Part shown: positions 34,941 through 42,551 of the stretch, one piece after another
Layout: each line of letters begins with the position of its first letter
Position numbering within the stretch: position 1 is the first letter of the stretch
From: an uncultured Mollicutes bacterium
GTDB lineage: Bacteria; Bacillota_I; Bacilli_A; RFN20; CAG-826
DNA length: 48,840 nt
Assembly (NCBI GenBank): GCA_900545015.1
Contig: UQXJ01000009.1
Coordinates: 1 to 48,840 of the forward strand
Direction of reading: 5' to 3'
Notes under the pieces: model-generated
Database searches by the model: none
Seen by the model: only the letters and a program-made list of their open reading frames with translations
Told to the model about the DNA's origin: nothing
Made by a program: the position numbers and the translations under genes

Positions 34941-35351
34941 TTAATCAATAACTTCGATGCCCATATTACGAGCACTTCCTTCAACAATCTTCATTGCTGC
35001 TTCAATGTCATTTGCGTTAAGATCTGGCATTTTGTATTCAGCAATCTTTTTAATTTGTTCTTTAGTGATTTTTCCAATTTTTGTTGTTTTTGGATTAGCA
35101 CTTCCCTTTTTAGCACCGATTGCTTTTAAAAGTAATCCAGTAACAGGTGATGTCTTAATTACCATTGAGAATGTTTTGTCTTCATATGCAGTAATAATGA
35201 CAGGGACAACTTCACCTTTTCTGTCAGCTGTCTTTGCGTTAAATTCTGTACAGAACTTTGGCATGACAACGCCAGCACTAGCAAGTTTTGGTCCTGGTTT
35301 AGCTTCGCCACCAGGTAATTCCATCTTGACTACTTTTGCGACTTTTTTCAT
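34941..35351 (-). CDS. rplK: 50S ribosomal protein L11
   Basis: GTPase-centre protein that binds 23S rRNA with L10, 136 residues. The N-terminal domain has LPGGEAKPGPKLASAG and the C-terminal RNA-binding domain has KGSANPKTTKIGKIT and the final GSARNMGIEV. I set the start at the ATG at 35351, which has AAAGGAG at the right distance and gives the normal family length; the frame is open further upstream but that part is leader. A strong promoter precedes it. Confidence 0.97.
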   Translation of the reverse strand: MKKVAKVVKMELPGGEAKPGPKLASAGVVMPKFCTEFNAKTADRKGEVVPVIITAYEDKTFSMVIKTSPVTGLLLKAIGAKKGSANPKTTKIGKITKEQIKKIAEYKMPDLNANDIEAAMKIVEGSARNMGIEVID

Positions 35352-35375
35352 TGTAGTTCTCCTTTTATCAATGTA

Positions 35376-35406
35376 GTGGTTAGAAGTAGTTCGCCTCTTC
35401 TCCCAC
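35376..35406 (-). promoter_or_regulatory. Candidate L1-binding hairpin in the rplKA leader
   Basis: On the minus strand GTGG pairs with CCAC and GAAG with CTTC, separated by a GA/TAA internal loop, with AGGCGAACTA in the loop. It lies just before the rplK ribosome binding site. The asymmetric loop and GTGGGAGAAG resemble L1 sites on rRNA and L1 mRNAs; the match is by eye. Confidence 0.45.
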
Positions 35407-35454
35407 CTTAGATATATAATATCTAAACATCCTTTAAGCCAGAATGCTAAAAAA

Positions 35455-35483
35455 ATTATAGACTTTTTTAAGTTATTTTTCAA
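35455..35483 (-). promoter_or_regulatory. rplKA promoter
   Basis: On the minus strand TTGAAA (35478-35483) and TATAAT (35455-35460) are exactly 17 bases apart. Confidence 0.8.
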
Positions 35484-35627
35484 CCTTATTTTTATATATA
35501 TTTTTAAGCTAAAAAATCCACCAAAAATATCTAGTTTTTCATTCAAAATTTTAATGCTTTTGTCATCTTAAAAAATCTGAATAAAGTATTCTTTATATAA
35601 ATCATTTAAGAATTGCGGCATTTTTAC

Positions 35628-35650
35628 AAAAAAAGGAGCCAAAGCCCCTT
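35628..35650 (-). terminator. rpmG-secE-nusG terminator
   Basis: On the minus strand AAGGGGC pairs with GCTCCTT (one G-T pair) across TTTG, followed by seven T. It starts three bases after the nusG stop. Confidence 0.85.
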
Positions 35651-35653
35651 ATT

Positions 35654-36256
35654 TTAGATTCTAACGATCTCAGAGAATTCAACTTCAACTGGAGTTGATC
35701 TACCGAAGAACATTGTTTGAACAACAACGTTTCCAGCTTCTTTATCGATTGATGAAATTTTACCTTCAACGCCATCAAATGTACCATGAATAATCTTAAC
35801 AAGATCTCCAACATGATAGCCTTCGTACATTGAAGCATCAACAACACCCATTCTCTTTAATACAGTTTCAATTTCTTTTCCTGATACTGGAGTTGGTTTT
35901 TGTCCACCACCACTAGAACCAGCAATACCTGTAACACCTGGAGTATTTCTAATCATGAACCAACTTTCATCTGTCATAATCATTTCAACAAATACGTATC
36001 CAGGATAAAGATTTATAGTTTTAAACTTAGGTTCTTCGACACCAGTTTCTTTGTTCTTAACCATTAATTGGTGTCCATCTTTACCTTTTGCTAATACTTT
36101 TTCTTCAGCAACAACAATTCTAAAGACATAATCTCTAAGATTCATACTTTCGATACGCCTTTTAATATTTTCAGCAGCTTTTTGTTCGTGTCCGCTGTAT
36201 GTAGTTGCAATATACCATTGCTTTTCTGCTAATTTATTTGCGCTATTTTCTTCCAT
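35654..36256 (-). CDS. nusG: Transcription termination/antitermination factor NusG
   Basis: Elongation factor that binds RNA polymerase and couples it to ribosomes or Rho, 200 residues. The NGN domain begins at KQWYIATTYSGHEQKAAENI and includes NLYPGYVFVEM. The C-terminal KOW domain has VGDLVKIIHGTFDGVEGKI. A stretch of about 25 residues between strands of the NGN domain is common in Bacilli relatives. Its start is three bases after the secE stop, with AGGGGG before the ATG. Confidence 0.97.
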   Translation of the reverse strand: MEENSANKLAEKQWYIATTYSGHEQKAAENIKRRIESMNLRDYVFRIVVAEEKVLAKGKDGHQLMVKNKETGVEEPKFKTINLYPGYVFVEMIMTDESWFMIRNTPGVTGIAGSSGGGQKPTPVSGKEIETVLKRMGVVDASMYEGYHVGDLVKIIHGTFDGVEGKISSIDKEAGNVVVQTMFFGRSTPVEVEFSEIVRI

Positions 36257-36259
36257 ATA

Positions 36260-36463
36260 CTACCCCCTAATTGACTTAAATGCTTCCTTTAGTTGAGCTA
36301 CTAAAATACCACCTGCATAATCTTCAAGTGCTAAGAATAAAGCTGCAAATACAGTAATACAAAGAACAACTGCGATAGCTGGTATGAAAGCATCTTTCTT
36401 TGGCCATCTAATTCTTTTAGCTTCGCGAGCAACACCTTTAAAATAACCTGTAATTTTCTTCAT
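36260..36463 (-). CDS. secE: Preprotein translocase subunit SecE
   Basis: Small single-span subunit of the SecYEG channel, 67 residues. The conserved amphipathic region reads FKGVAREAKRIRWPKKD and is followed by one membrane helix (AFIPAIAVVLCITVFAALFL). I chose the ATG at 36463 because AGGAG lies just upstream; the frame extends 15 codons further, into rpmG. It is co-transcribed with rpmG and nusG. Confidence 0.94.
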   Translation of the reverse strand: MKKITGYFKGVAREAKRIRWPKKDAFIPAIAVVLCITVFAALFLALEDYAGGILVAQLKEAFKSIRG

Positions 36464-36473
36464 TCTTGTTCTC

Positions 36474-36623
36474 CTACTTGCTTTCTTTGTGGATTGTATA
36501 ATGTCCACAACGAGGGCAGAATTTTCTAAGCTCTAATCTAGAGGTTGAATCTTCAGTTCTTTTAGTTGTTGTATAGTTTCTAGATAAACATTCCGAGCAA
36601 ATTAAAATGACTTTTTTTCTCAT
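36474..36623 (-). CDS. rpmG: 50S ribosomal protein L33
   Basis: Zinc-binding L33 of 49 residues starting MRKKVILICSECLSRNYTTT. Two CxxC pairs are present (CSEC and CPRC), so this is the zinc form. The C-terminus is GHYTIHKESK and it ends in TAG. It precedes secE as in Bacillus, with 10 bases between. AAAGAAA lies before the ATG; a strong promoter is 42 bases upstream. Confidence 0.95.
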   Translation of the reverse strand: MRKKVILICSECLSRNYTTTKRTEDSTSRLELRKFCPRCGHYTIHKESK

Positions 36624-36664
36624 AATTTCTTTCCTATTAACCTATAACATACAAACTAGCATAA

Positions 36665-36693
36665 ATTTTACATTTCTAAAACTACATTGTCAA
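36665..36693 (-). promoter_or_regulatory. rpmG-secE-nusG promoter
   Basis: On the minus strand a perfect -35 TTGACA (36688-36693) and TAAAAT (36665-36670) are 17 bases apart. Confidence 0.8.
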
Positions 36694-36773
36694 ATGCTTA
36701 AAAGTACTTTAAAAAAGCAAAAATCTGCTACATGAAAATTATAATAGAAATTATGGTTTTCTACTATATAAAA

Positions 36774-37427
36774 TTAATAATATATCTTTGGTCCGTCGCG
36801 ATCTTCAGACTCAATCCAATCACGAGTAAATAAATCTTCTAGTTTATCAACTAAAGAATCAAATTTCTTTTTAGTCAAATAATAAGTATTTTTGATCTTT
36901 TTGCTTATCTCTAAAAGAGAAAATCCACTAACATATTGTTTTAAAATATTTCTCTCGTCTCTCGTAAGTTCGTTTGACTCATTTAGAGCAACATTCATCA
37001 AATTTTTTCCATTTACATAGTCAACGACTTCATCTTCAAATGCTTGATTTGTATACTCTTCTGCTAATTCTTGAATGTAATCACCTTCGTAAGCAGAAAA
37101 GTTTCCTAACGCTTTATAAAATTGAGCGTTAGATGGCCTAACTCTTTCTCTAATCTTGTTTAATAAATAAAATTCGTATTTCTTTCTAAAATATGAGACA
37201 AAATTAATGTATTCTTGTGTCTTTTCAACTAGCAATGAATAATAAGCATCATTAACAATATCTACCAAATCATTATGAGTAAAACCTAGTTTTTTAACCG
37301 ATGGTTCATACTTATAAATAACAACTTGGCAATAAAATACACAAAGAGAATAAAGCTCTTTTTGGGAAGCTATATCTCCTGCTTTTGACGAACAAATTAA
37401 ATAATTTATGTCTGCACATTCGGGCAT
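36774..37427 (-). CDS. SigH-like sigma-70 family RNA polymerase sigma factor (divergent)
   Basis: Protein of 217 residues at the position of sigH between rlmB and rpmG. The N-terminal half resembles sigma region 2 (LGFTHNDLVDIVNDAYYSLL matches the region-2 layout). The C-terminal half resembles region 4 (LTRDERNILKQYVSGFSLLE and ISKKIKNTYYLTKKKFDSLV). Length and order match Bacillus SigH (218 residues) but identity looks low, particularly in region 2. I chose the ATG at 37427, preceded by GGGGAGAGG, over an upstream ATG at 37454 that lacks a site. It may steer a stress or competence regulon; a sporulation role is not implied. Confidence 0.7.
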   Translation of the reverse strand: MPECADINYLICSSKAGDIASQKELYSLCVFYCQVVIYKYEPSVKKLGFTHNDLVDIVNDAYYSLLVEKTQEYINFVSYFRKKYEFYLLNKIRERVRPSNAQFYKALGNFSAYEGDYIQELAEEYTNQAFEDEVVDYVNGKNLMNVALNESNELTRDERNILKQYVSGFSLLEISKKIKNTYYLTKKKFDSLVDKLEDLFTRDWIESEDRDGPKIYY

Positions 37428-37457
37428 AACCCTCTCCCCTTCTTGGGGAGTCATTAA

Positions 37458-38162
37458 TTATTCGTTTCTCAAAGAATATAAAGCTATTGAGCAAGCTACG
37501 CTAGCATTTAAACAGTTAACCTTCCCCATCATTGGGATCTTTAAAATCACATCGCAATTTTCTTTTACAAGTCTAGAGATGCCAAATCCTTCAGATCCTA
37601 CAACAAGAGCTAAAGGTACATTTTTTGGAGCTTGTTTAAGTGTAAGGTTGCTGTCTCCATCTAGACCAGCAACCCAGAATCCATTCTTTTTTAGTTCTTG
37701 AATAGTGCGAGAAAGGTTTGTAACTTCAGCACATTTTATAAAGTTAATTGCGCCTGTTGAAACTTTTGCGACAGTTTCATTAAGTGACACAGATCCTCTT
37801 TTTTTATAAATGATACCAGAAATATCAAAAGCATCGCCGCTTCTTAAGATTGCGCCTAAATTATGAGGATCTTGTAATTCATCAAGTATAACGACGATAG
37901 GACTAGTTTTCTTTTTCGAAATTGCAATTATTTCATCAAGTCCTACCGTATGATAGTCTTTACAATATCCAATTATTCCTTGATGATTAACTTTTATAAG
38001 TTCATCAAGTTTTGCTTTATTAACAACCTCAACTGGAATTTTTTTCATGCGTAGAGCGTCGAGAAGTTCCTTATTTTTATATGCTGAATCAATAAGTACT
38101 TTATTTAAAGTTTTTGCTTCAAGACTACCTCTAACTGCATTTGTACCATAGATTATATTCAT
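37458..38162 (-). CDS. rlmB: 23S rRNA (guanosine-2'-O-)-methyltransferase RlmB family (TrmH/SpoU)
   Basis: SPOUT methyltransferase of 234 residues. An N-terminal substrate-binding domain (IYGTNAVRGSLEA) is followed by the knotted domain with motif 1 LDELQDPHNLGAILRSGDAF, motif 2 LALVVGSEGFGIS and motif 3 IPMMGKVNCLNASVACSIAL. It methylates G2251 of 23S rRNA in E. coli; the same target is assumed. It lies between cysS and the sigma factor, as in Bacillus, but mrnC, usual between cysS and rlmB, and yacP/rae1 after rlmB are absent. Confidence 0.93.
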   Translation of the reverse strand: MNIIYGTNAVRGSLEAKTLNKVLIDSAYKNKELLDALRMKKIPVEVVNKAKLDELIKVNHQGIIGYCKDYHTVGLDEIIAISKKKTSPIVVILDELQDPHNLGAILRSGDAFDISGIIYKKRGSVSLNETVAKVSTGAINFIKCAEVTNLSRTIQELKKNGFWVAGLDGDSNLTLKQAPKNVPLALVVGSEGFGISRLVKENCDVILKIPMMGKVNCLNASVACSIALYSLRNE

Positions 38163-38246
38163 ATGCTTTTTACCTTTCTAATATGGAATATTGCCAGTTT
38201 TTGGCTTAAATTCACTTTACTTATATAAGATATGACATAGTCATTC

Positions 38247-39587
38247 TTATAATATATTTTTAGCTATAAGTTTAGCTCTAATTTCATCACTTTTTGCAAA
38301 ATCTTTGTTAGATTTAGCTTCAAGATATGCGTTATAAAGTTCAGTACTTTCGTTATCAAATTTAAATGGTTCAAAGTGTAATCCTAAAATATAAGCAATG
38401 TCTTTAATAACATAAAAGTCTTCTTTTAAAACATCAATTGAGGCATCTCTTTTTCTTAATTCAACATTAGCTTCTTTTACAATATCAAGTAAATAAGTAA
38501 TACCATTTGGTATGTTAATATCGTTACTTAATGCATTTAAAAATGGTTCAATTTTATCTTTGTTTGCTTTTTCAAAAAGAGGAATATTTTTAACATTTAA
38601 TAATGTATTTAATTTCTTAAAAACGAAGCTGACTTTATCTAAAATAGTTTTTGCATCATTTAAAGTATCATCACTAAAATTAACAATACTTCTATAAGGA
38701 CAATTAAGTAAAACAAGTCTAACAACATCAGCACCATATTCACTAATTGCATCTTTAGCAAGAATGACATTTCCAAGTGATTTTGACATTTTTTCACCTT
38801 TTATATTCATCATTGCATTATGAATCCAATAATTAGCAATTTTATTTCCATGCATAGCATTAGCTTGAGCAATTTCGTTTTCGTGATGAGGGAATTTTAA
38901 ATCCATTCCTCCTCCATGAACGTCAATCATTCCTTTAAAAATAGTATCAATCATAACGCAGCATTCTGTGTGCCATCCTGGACGACCAAGGCACCAAGGT
39001 GTTTCCCATTTAATACCAACGTTAGTATCTTTCCAAAGTAAGAAATCTAAAGGATTTTTCTTTTTAGAATTTTCTTCAATTCTTGCTCCAGCCATTAAAT
39101 CATTAATGTTAATTTTTGATAAGCACCCATAACTTGGGTCTTTAGTTACATCAAAAAATACTTCGCCATCATTAACGTACGCACTTCCTTTATCAACTAA
39201 ACCTTTTATATATTCAATAATTGAAGGCATATATTCGGTAACACGAGGATTTTCATAAGCTTTTTCGACGTTTAAAGCATCAAGACACGCTCTATAACGA
39301 GCAATATAATAGTCAGTAATTTCTTTTTCAGTCTTATTTTCTTCTATTGCTTTTTTAATAATTTTATCGTCTACATCGGTATAATTTGAAACATATTTGA
39401 CGTTATAACCAACATACTCTAAAAATTTTCTAAATGTATCAAAAAATACAACAGGTCTCATATTTCCAATGTGTGGATCGTTATAAACTGTAGGTCCACA
39501 AACGTACATTGAAACTTCTCCATCTTTAATCGTTTTAAATGGTTCAACTTTATTCGTTAACGAATTGTATACTTTAATTTCTTCCAT
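38247..39587 (-). CDS. cysS: Cysteinyl-tRNA synthetase
   Basis: Class I synthetase of 446 residues. HIGH appears as HIGN in GPTVYNDPHIGNMRP, KMSKS is exact in GEKMSKSLGN, and the zinc ligands are visible in YVCGPTVY, WHTECCVMI and HHENEIAQ. I chose the second ATG at 39587, seven bases after GAGG; the ATG at 39593 is only two bases away from it. The C-terminal helical region is shorter than in E. coli, as in many Firmicutes. The leader is too short for a T-box. An inverted repeat overlaps its promoter. Confidence 0.96.
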   Translation of the reverse strand: MEEIKVYNSLTNKVEPFKTIKDGEVSMYVCGPTVYNDPHIGNMRPVVFFDTFRKFLEYVGYNVKYVSNYTDVDDKIIKKAIEENKTEKEITDYYIARYRACLDALNVEKAYENPRVTEYMPSIIEYIKGLVDKGSAYVNDGEVFFDVTKDPSYGCLSKININDLMAGARIEENSKKKNPLDFLLWKDTNVGIKWETPWCLGRPGWHTECCVMIDTIFKGMIDVHGGGMDLKFPHHENEIAQANAMHGNKIANYWIHNAMMNIKGEKMSKSLGNVILAKDAISEYGADVVRLVLLNCPYRSIVNFSDDTLNDAKTILDKVSFVFKKLNTLLNVKNIPLFEKANKDKIEPFLNALSNDINIPNGITYLLDIVKEANVELRKRDASIDVLKEDFYVIKDIAYILGLHFEPFKFDNESTELYNAYLEAKSNKDFAKSDEIRAKLIAKNIL

Positions 39588-39603
39588 AATCATGCCTCAA
39601 AAT

Positions 39604-39626
39604 CTTTTATGATTTTATCATAAAAG
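39604..39626. promoter_or_regulatory. 10-bp inverted repeat over the cysS extended -10 box
   Basis: CTTTTATGAT and ATCATAAAAG form a perfect inverted repeat with a three-base centre. On the minus strand the centre contains TGATAAAAT, a good extended -10 box of cysS, so this may be an operator. Confidence 0.4.
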
Positions 39627-39698
39627 TGAACTTCATTCATTATCTATACAATTTATTTTCTTTTATATGGATGATTTTAACTAGAAAATTTATTACAA

Positions 39699-39712
39699 TA
39701 TCTCGCGAGATA
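39699..39712. promoter_or_regulatory. 14-bp palindrome in the promoter of the HAD phosphatase gene
   Basis: TATCTCGCGAGATA is a perfect palindrome, notable for CGCG in an AT-rich gap. It lies between TTTATT and TAATAT, 16 bases apart on the plus strand, so it would overlap a promoter. Regulator unknown. Confidence 0.45.
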
Positions 39713-39742
39713 ATATAAGTCTCAACGATATCGAGGTAGTTT

Positions 39743-40564
39743 ATGATTAGAAAAAGAAGTTTAATAGCATTGGATTTAGATGGAACATTATTAACAGATG
39801 ATAAAAACATATCATTAGAAACAAGAGAATATTTAAAAAATTTAGAAAATGAAGGCCATTTAGTTGTTTTATGTAGTGGTAGAGCAATAAGAAGTGTAAA
39901 AGATTATTACGATTTAATTGGTCTTAAAAAGTCACCATTTATTGCTTATAACGGACATTATGCAGCAAACTTTAATGATCCAAATTTTGTGCCTATCGTC
40001 CATAAATTAAATAAAGATTCAATCACAAAAGCATATCGAGATTTAATAGATGTAGGTCTTGTTGATAGCGTTATGAGTGAAAATGAAAATACCATTTGTA
40101 TTGATAAAGATGATTTCTTTTTATTCGCTTTTTATAACACTGAAAATATGAGAGTTTTAAAAGGACCACTTGATGAAACAATTAAGCAAGACATGTTCAC
40201 ATTTGTTATGCGTTTAAAATATCCTAATGATGAAACAGCTAATAGAGAATTAATTAACATAGTTGAAAGTGAAAACAAAAGTTTAAAAGTTCGTATTTGG
40301 TACGAAGGTGAATATGCTGAATTCTATACTTCAGGTGTTTCAAAATCTAAGACAATTTCAGAAGTCGCAAAAGAATATAACATTGATAAAGATGATATTT
40401 TTGTTTTTGGTGATGCTGATAATGATAGAGAAATGTTAACTGATTATAAAAACAGTTTTGCAATGATTAATGGTGCTCCTCACCTTCATAAAATTGCTAA
40501 TAATATCACAGAAAAAGACAATAATAACAACGGAGTTATTACTGAATTAAAGAAATATTTTTAA
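39743..40564 (+). CDS. Cof-type HAD-IIB family phosphatase
   Basis: Haloacid dehalogenase phosphatase of 273 residues, probably acting on sugar phosphates or flavin/PLP-type phosphates. Motif I is ALDLDGTLLTDD, motif II is LCSGRA, motif III includes the Lys of GVSKSKTISEVAKE and motif IV is FGDADNDREML. A C2 cap of the Cof type lies between motifs II and III. GAGGT precedes the ATG. It stands alone, divergent from cysS, with a palindrome in its promoter region and a terminator 40 bases after the stop. Substrate specificity is not predictable. Confidence 0.92.
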   Translation: MIRKRSLIALDLDGTLLTDDKNISLETREYLKNLENEGHLVVLCSGRAIRSVKDYYDLIGLKKSPFIAYNGHYAANFNDPNFVPIVHKLNKDSITKAYRDLIDVGLVDSVMSENENTICIDKDDFFLFAFYNTENMRVLKGPLDETIKQDMFTFVMRLKYPNDETANRELINIVESENKSLKVRIWYEGEYAEFYTSGVSKSKTISEVAKEYNIDKDDIFVFGDADNDREMLTDYKNSFAMINGAPHLHKIANNITEKDNNNNGVITELKKYF

Positions 40565-40603
40565 AATAACCCTGCAAATCTCAAATATTTTTGAACACAA
40601 GAG

Positions 40604-40652
40604 AAAAAACCTCACTTTTAAGGATAATTCCATAAGTGAGGTTTTATTTTTT
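40604..40652. terminator. Bidirectional terminator between the HAD and lipoprotein genes
   Basis: CCTCACTT pairs with AAGTGAGG and encloses a GGATAATTCC inner stem. T-runs flank it on both strands (TTTTATTTTTT on plus, TTTTTT on minus), serving the convergent genes. Confidence 0.85.
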
Positions 40653-40673
40653 GATTAATTAATTTAAAAGATA

Positions 40674-42284
40674 TTAAGCAGCAAGTTTTTCTGCAGTACT
40701 AAATGAAATATATTCCTTATCGTTACTTGCACTTACGCTATATTTATTACTCCATGAATAATAGGTGACGCTTACTGAATATGTTCCAGCTTTGAATGTA
40801 AATTTATCTCTATTCTTATCATAAGCTAAATCCTTGCCAACATTATCATCGAAAGAACATGTTCCATCTTCTTTAATAATTACTGTGTGTTCATCACCTT
40901 TATATGTTTTTCCAGTGAATTTACCATAGAATTTTAACATTGGATTTTCTGGAACAACTAATTGATCAAGTGCAAATGGTTCAACGTAGGTATCTCCAAA
41001 TCCAGTGATTGTCGCAGTAGTTTTACTAAAATCAACATCTGTATAGAAAATAGTTTTAACTTCATAATTATCATCAAGTGTGATTTCTACTTGCGTACAT
41101 GATTTAGCAAATGGGTTTCTATTAGGAGCATAGTAATATGCAGCTGTTCCTGCAAACGTACCATCATATGTAAAGTGTTTATTATCTTTAACTGTGAAAA
41201 GTTCAGGTGCTAAATATTCAAAGTCTGGAAGTTCATCTTTAGAAATTGAAGTGATATCTTTTCCATCTTTATCAACGTTAGGGAAATAATTTCTTGTATA
41301 TACACCTTTCTTATAGTTTAAAGTATATGCTTTTCCGTCTTGAACAATTATTCCTTGTCCATCGTTACGACTTCCATCATAAACATAAGCTAATGTTGAT
41401 GAATATGAGCAATCATAAACAATTGTTTCTGCTTCATCCCACTTTCCACCTTCCGTTGTGTTAACTTCTTCAACTTTAGCATTAAATGGTCCTTTATTTA
41501 ATTTTTTTAATGCTTCCCATAATTTATCATGTTCAGCTTTATGGACAAATGGTGTTGGATACTCTGGTGATTTTACTTCATCTCCGAATTTTACAAATTC
41601 TAATGTTGATAAAAATCTTGAAGAACCAAGTACAGTTGTACCAACATCAGTTTCAACACTAATTGATTTAAATTGATCTTTTTCAATTACAAATGAAACA
41701 TCAAGAATTCCTGTTAAAACATATCTAGTTAAAGAAGACATCATACTTTGAGCAAATGCTACTTCTGTCTCTGTTCCAAGTCTTAAATGGTATAAACCAA
41801 CAGTTTCTTCGTCTTCAACAAAGTCATGCAATGTTAATTCCTTAAATGGGTTTACATATTTTGACCAGCTTTCAATTTCGCCACTCTTATTTTTTAATTC
41901 AGTGCATACCAATTCATTTTTAGCATTAATTCCCATGATTGTAGGAACACCAGCAATTTTATAAATTCTTCCTTCGTTTGTCGTTTTTGCTGTATTATCA
42001 AATCCAACATAATGATAAGAATCATTTGTATATGAGACATCAATATCAGTAATGTTGTTTGCTTTTTCTCCATACTTTTCGTTGGCAAATCCTTTAAGAG
42101 CAACATTTCCTTGAATCTTGCTTAATATTTCGCTTGTTAATACGTTGGCATATGTTGGTTCTTCAGGGTTATCAATAGGTGGTTTTTCAACATCTGGAGT
42201 AGGTGCTTTGATTTCACCACATCCTACTAATGTAAATAATGAAGCTAAACCAATTACGAGTAATTTTGTTCCGTGTTTTTTCAT
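40674..42284 (-). CDS. Putative surface lipoprotein of unknown function
   Basis: Protein of 536 residues with a lipoprotein signal peptide: a basic start (MKKHGTK), a hydrophobic core, and a lipobox TLVGCG with the lipidated Cys near residue 22. After it comes an acidic Pro-rich linker (APTPDVEKPPIDNPEEPTY). The rest is soluble, Thr/Tyr-rich and probably beta-rich, and I recognise no enzyme motif. Length and composition suggest a surface-exposed binding or structural lipoprotein. AAGGAG precedes the ATG. Two inverted repeats and a dispersed repeat element lie in its upstream region, so expression may be regulated. Confidence 0.82.
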   Translation of the reverse strand: MKKHGTKLLVIGLASLFTLVGCGEIKAPTPDVEKPPIDNPEEPTYANVLTSEILSKIQGNVALKGFANEKYGEKANNITDIDVSYTNDSYHYVGFDNTAKTTNEGRIYKIAGVPTIMGINAKNELVCTELKNKSGEIESWSKYVNPFKELTLHDFVEDEETVGLYHLRLGTETEVAFAQSMMSSLTRYVLTGILDVSFVIEKDQFKSISVETDVGTTVLGSSRFLSTLEFVKFGDEVKSPEYPTPFVHKAEHDKLWEALKKLNKGPFNAKVEEVNTTEGGKWDEAETIVYDCSYSSTLAYVYDGSRNDGQGIIVQDGKAYTLNYKKGVYTRNYFPNVDKDGKDITSISKDELPDFEYLAPELFTVKDNKHFTYDGTFAGTAAYYYAPNRNPFAKSCTQVEITLDDNYEVKTIFYTDVDFSKTTATITGFGDTYVEPFALDQLVVPENPMLKFYGKFTGKTYKGDEHTVIIKEDGTCSFDDNVGKDLAYDKNRDKFTFKAGTYSVSVTYYSWSNKYSVSASNDKEYISFSTAEKLAA

Positions 42285-42299
42285 ATTATTCTCCTTATT

Positions 42300-42325
42300 A
42301 CTGGCTTTATGTACTAATAGCCAGT
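42300..42325 (-). promoter_or_regulatory. Hairpin next to the lipoprotein ribosome binding site
   Basis: ACTGGCT and AGCCAGT form a 7-bp stem, with TTA/TAA able to extend it. On the mRNA it ends a few bases before AAGGAG and could affect translation. Confidence 0.45.
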
Positions 42326-42341
42326 GGCAAAATTATTTAAC

Positions 42342-42369
42342 TTTTGTTTGCCTTTTTAGGCAAACAAAA
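42342..42369 (-). promoter_or_regulatory. 11-bp perfect inverted repeat in the lipoprotein leader
   Basis: TTTTGTTTGCC and GGCAAACAAAA are separated by six bases. The outer AATTATTT/AAATAATT can add more pairs. There is no T-run typical of a terminator, so it may be an operator or a leader stem. Confidence 0.5.
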
Positions 42370-42400
42370 TAATTAAATCCTTAATATAAAATTAATACAA

Positions 42401-42480
42401 AACCCCTACATTTTAACAATTTTGAAATTTTTATAATGTTTCGTTAGTGATTTCCATATAGTTACATTAGTGATTTCATT
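42401..42480 (-). repeat. Dispersed intergenic repeat, copy B, with a second half unit
   Basis: AACCCCTACA at 42401-42410 and TCGTTAGTGA at 42441-42450 keep the same 40-base offset as copy A at 2021-2075. A further degenerate unit (ACATTAGTGATTTC) follows at 42464-42477, about 23 bases from the first. The region is upstream of the lipoprotein gene. Confidence 0.7.
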
Positions 42481-42513
42481 ATAAGTAAGTATAGGAAATA
42501 ACAATTATTTTTT

Positions 42514-42549
42514 TAAAAAGGAACCTCATTTTTAACAAGATTCCTTATT
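42514..42549 (-). terminator. Terminator of the phosphoglucomutase gene
   Basis: On the minus strand AAGGAA pairs with TTCCTT around an A/T-rich loop, followed by TTT and more T after A. It begins a few bases after the stop. Confidence 0.65.
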
Positions 42550-42551
42550 TT

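Larger units (their letters stand above)
35352..35653 (-). other. rplKA leader and promoter region
   Basis: This 302-bp gap between nusG and rplK holds the nusG terminator, a very AT-rich stretch without a gene, the rplK promoter and a leader of about 95 bases with a candidate L1 site. I see no small gene here. Confidence 0.6.

Noticed and set aside
34941..35546. 201-residue form of L11 starting at 35546
   Set aside because: The extra N-terminus covers the promoter and leader; the ATG at 35351 has a good ribosome binding site and gives the family length.
39588..39742. T-box riboswitch upstream of cysS
   Set aside because: The leader after the -10 box is too short and has no T-box sequence.
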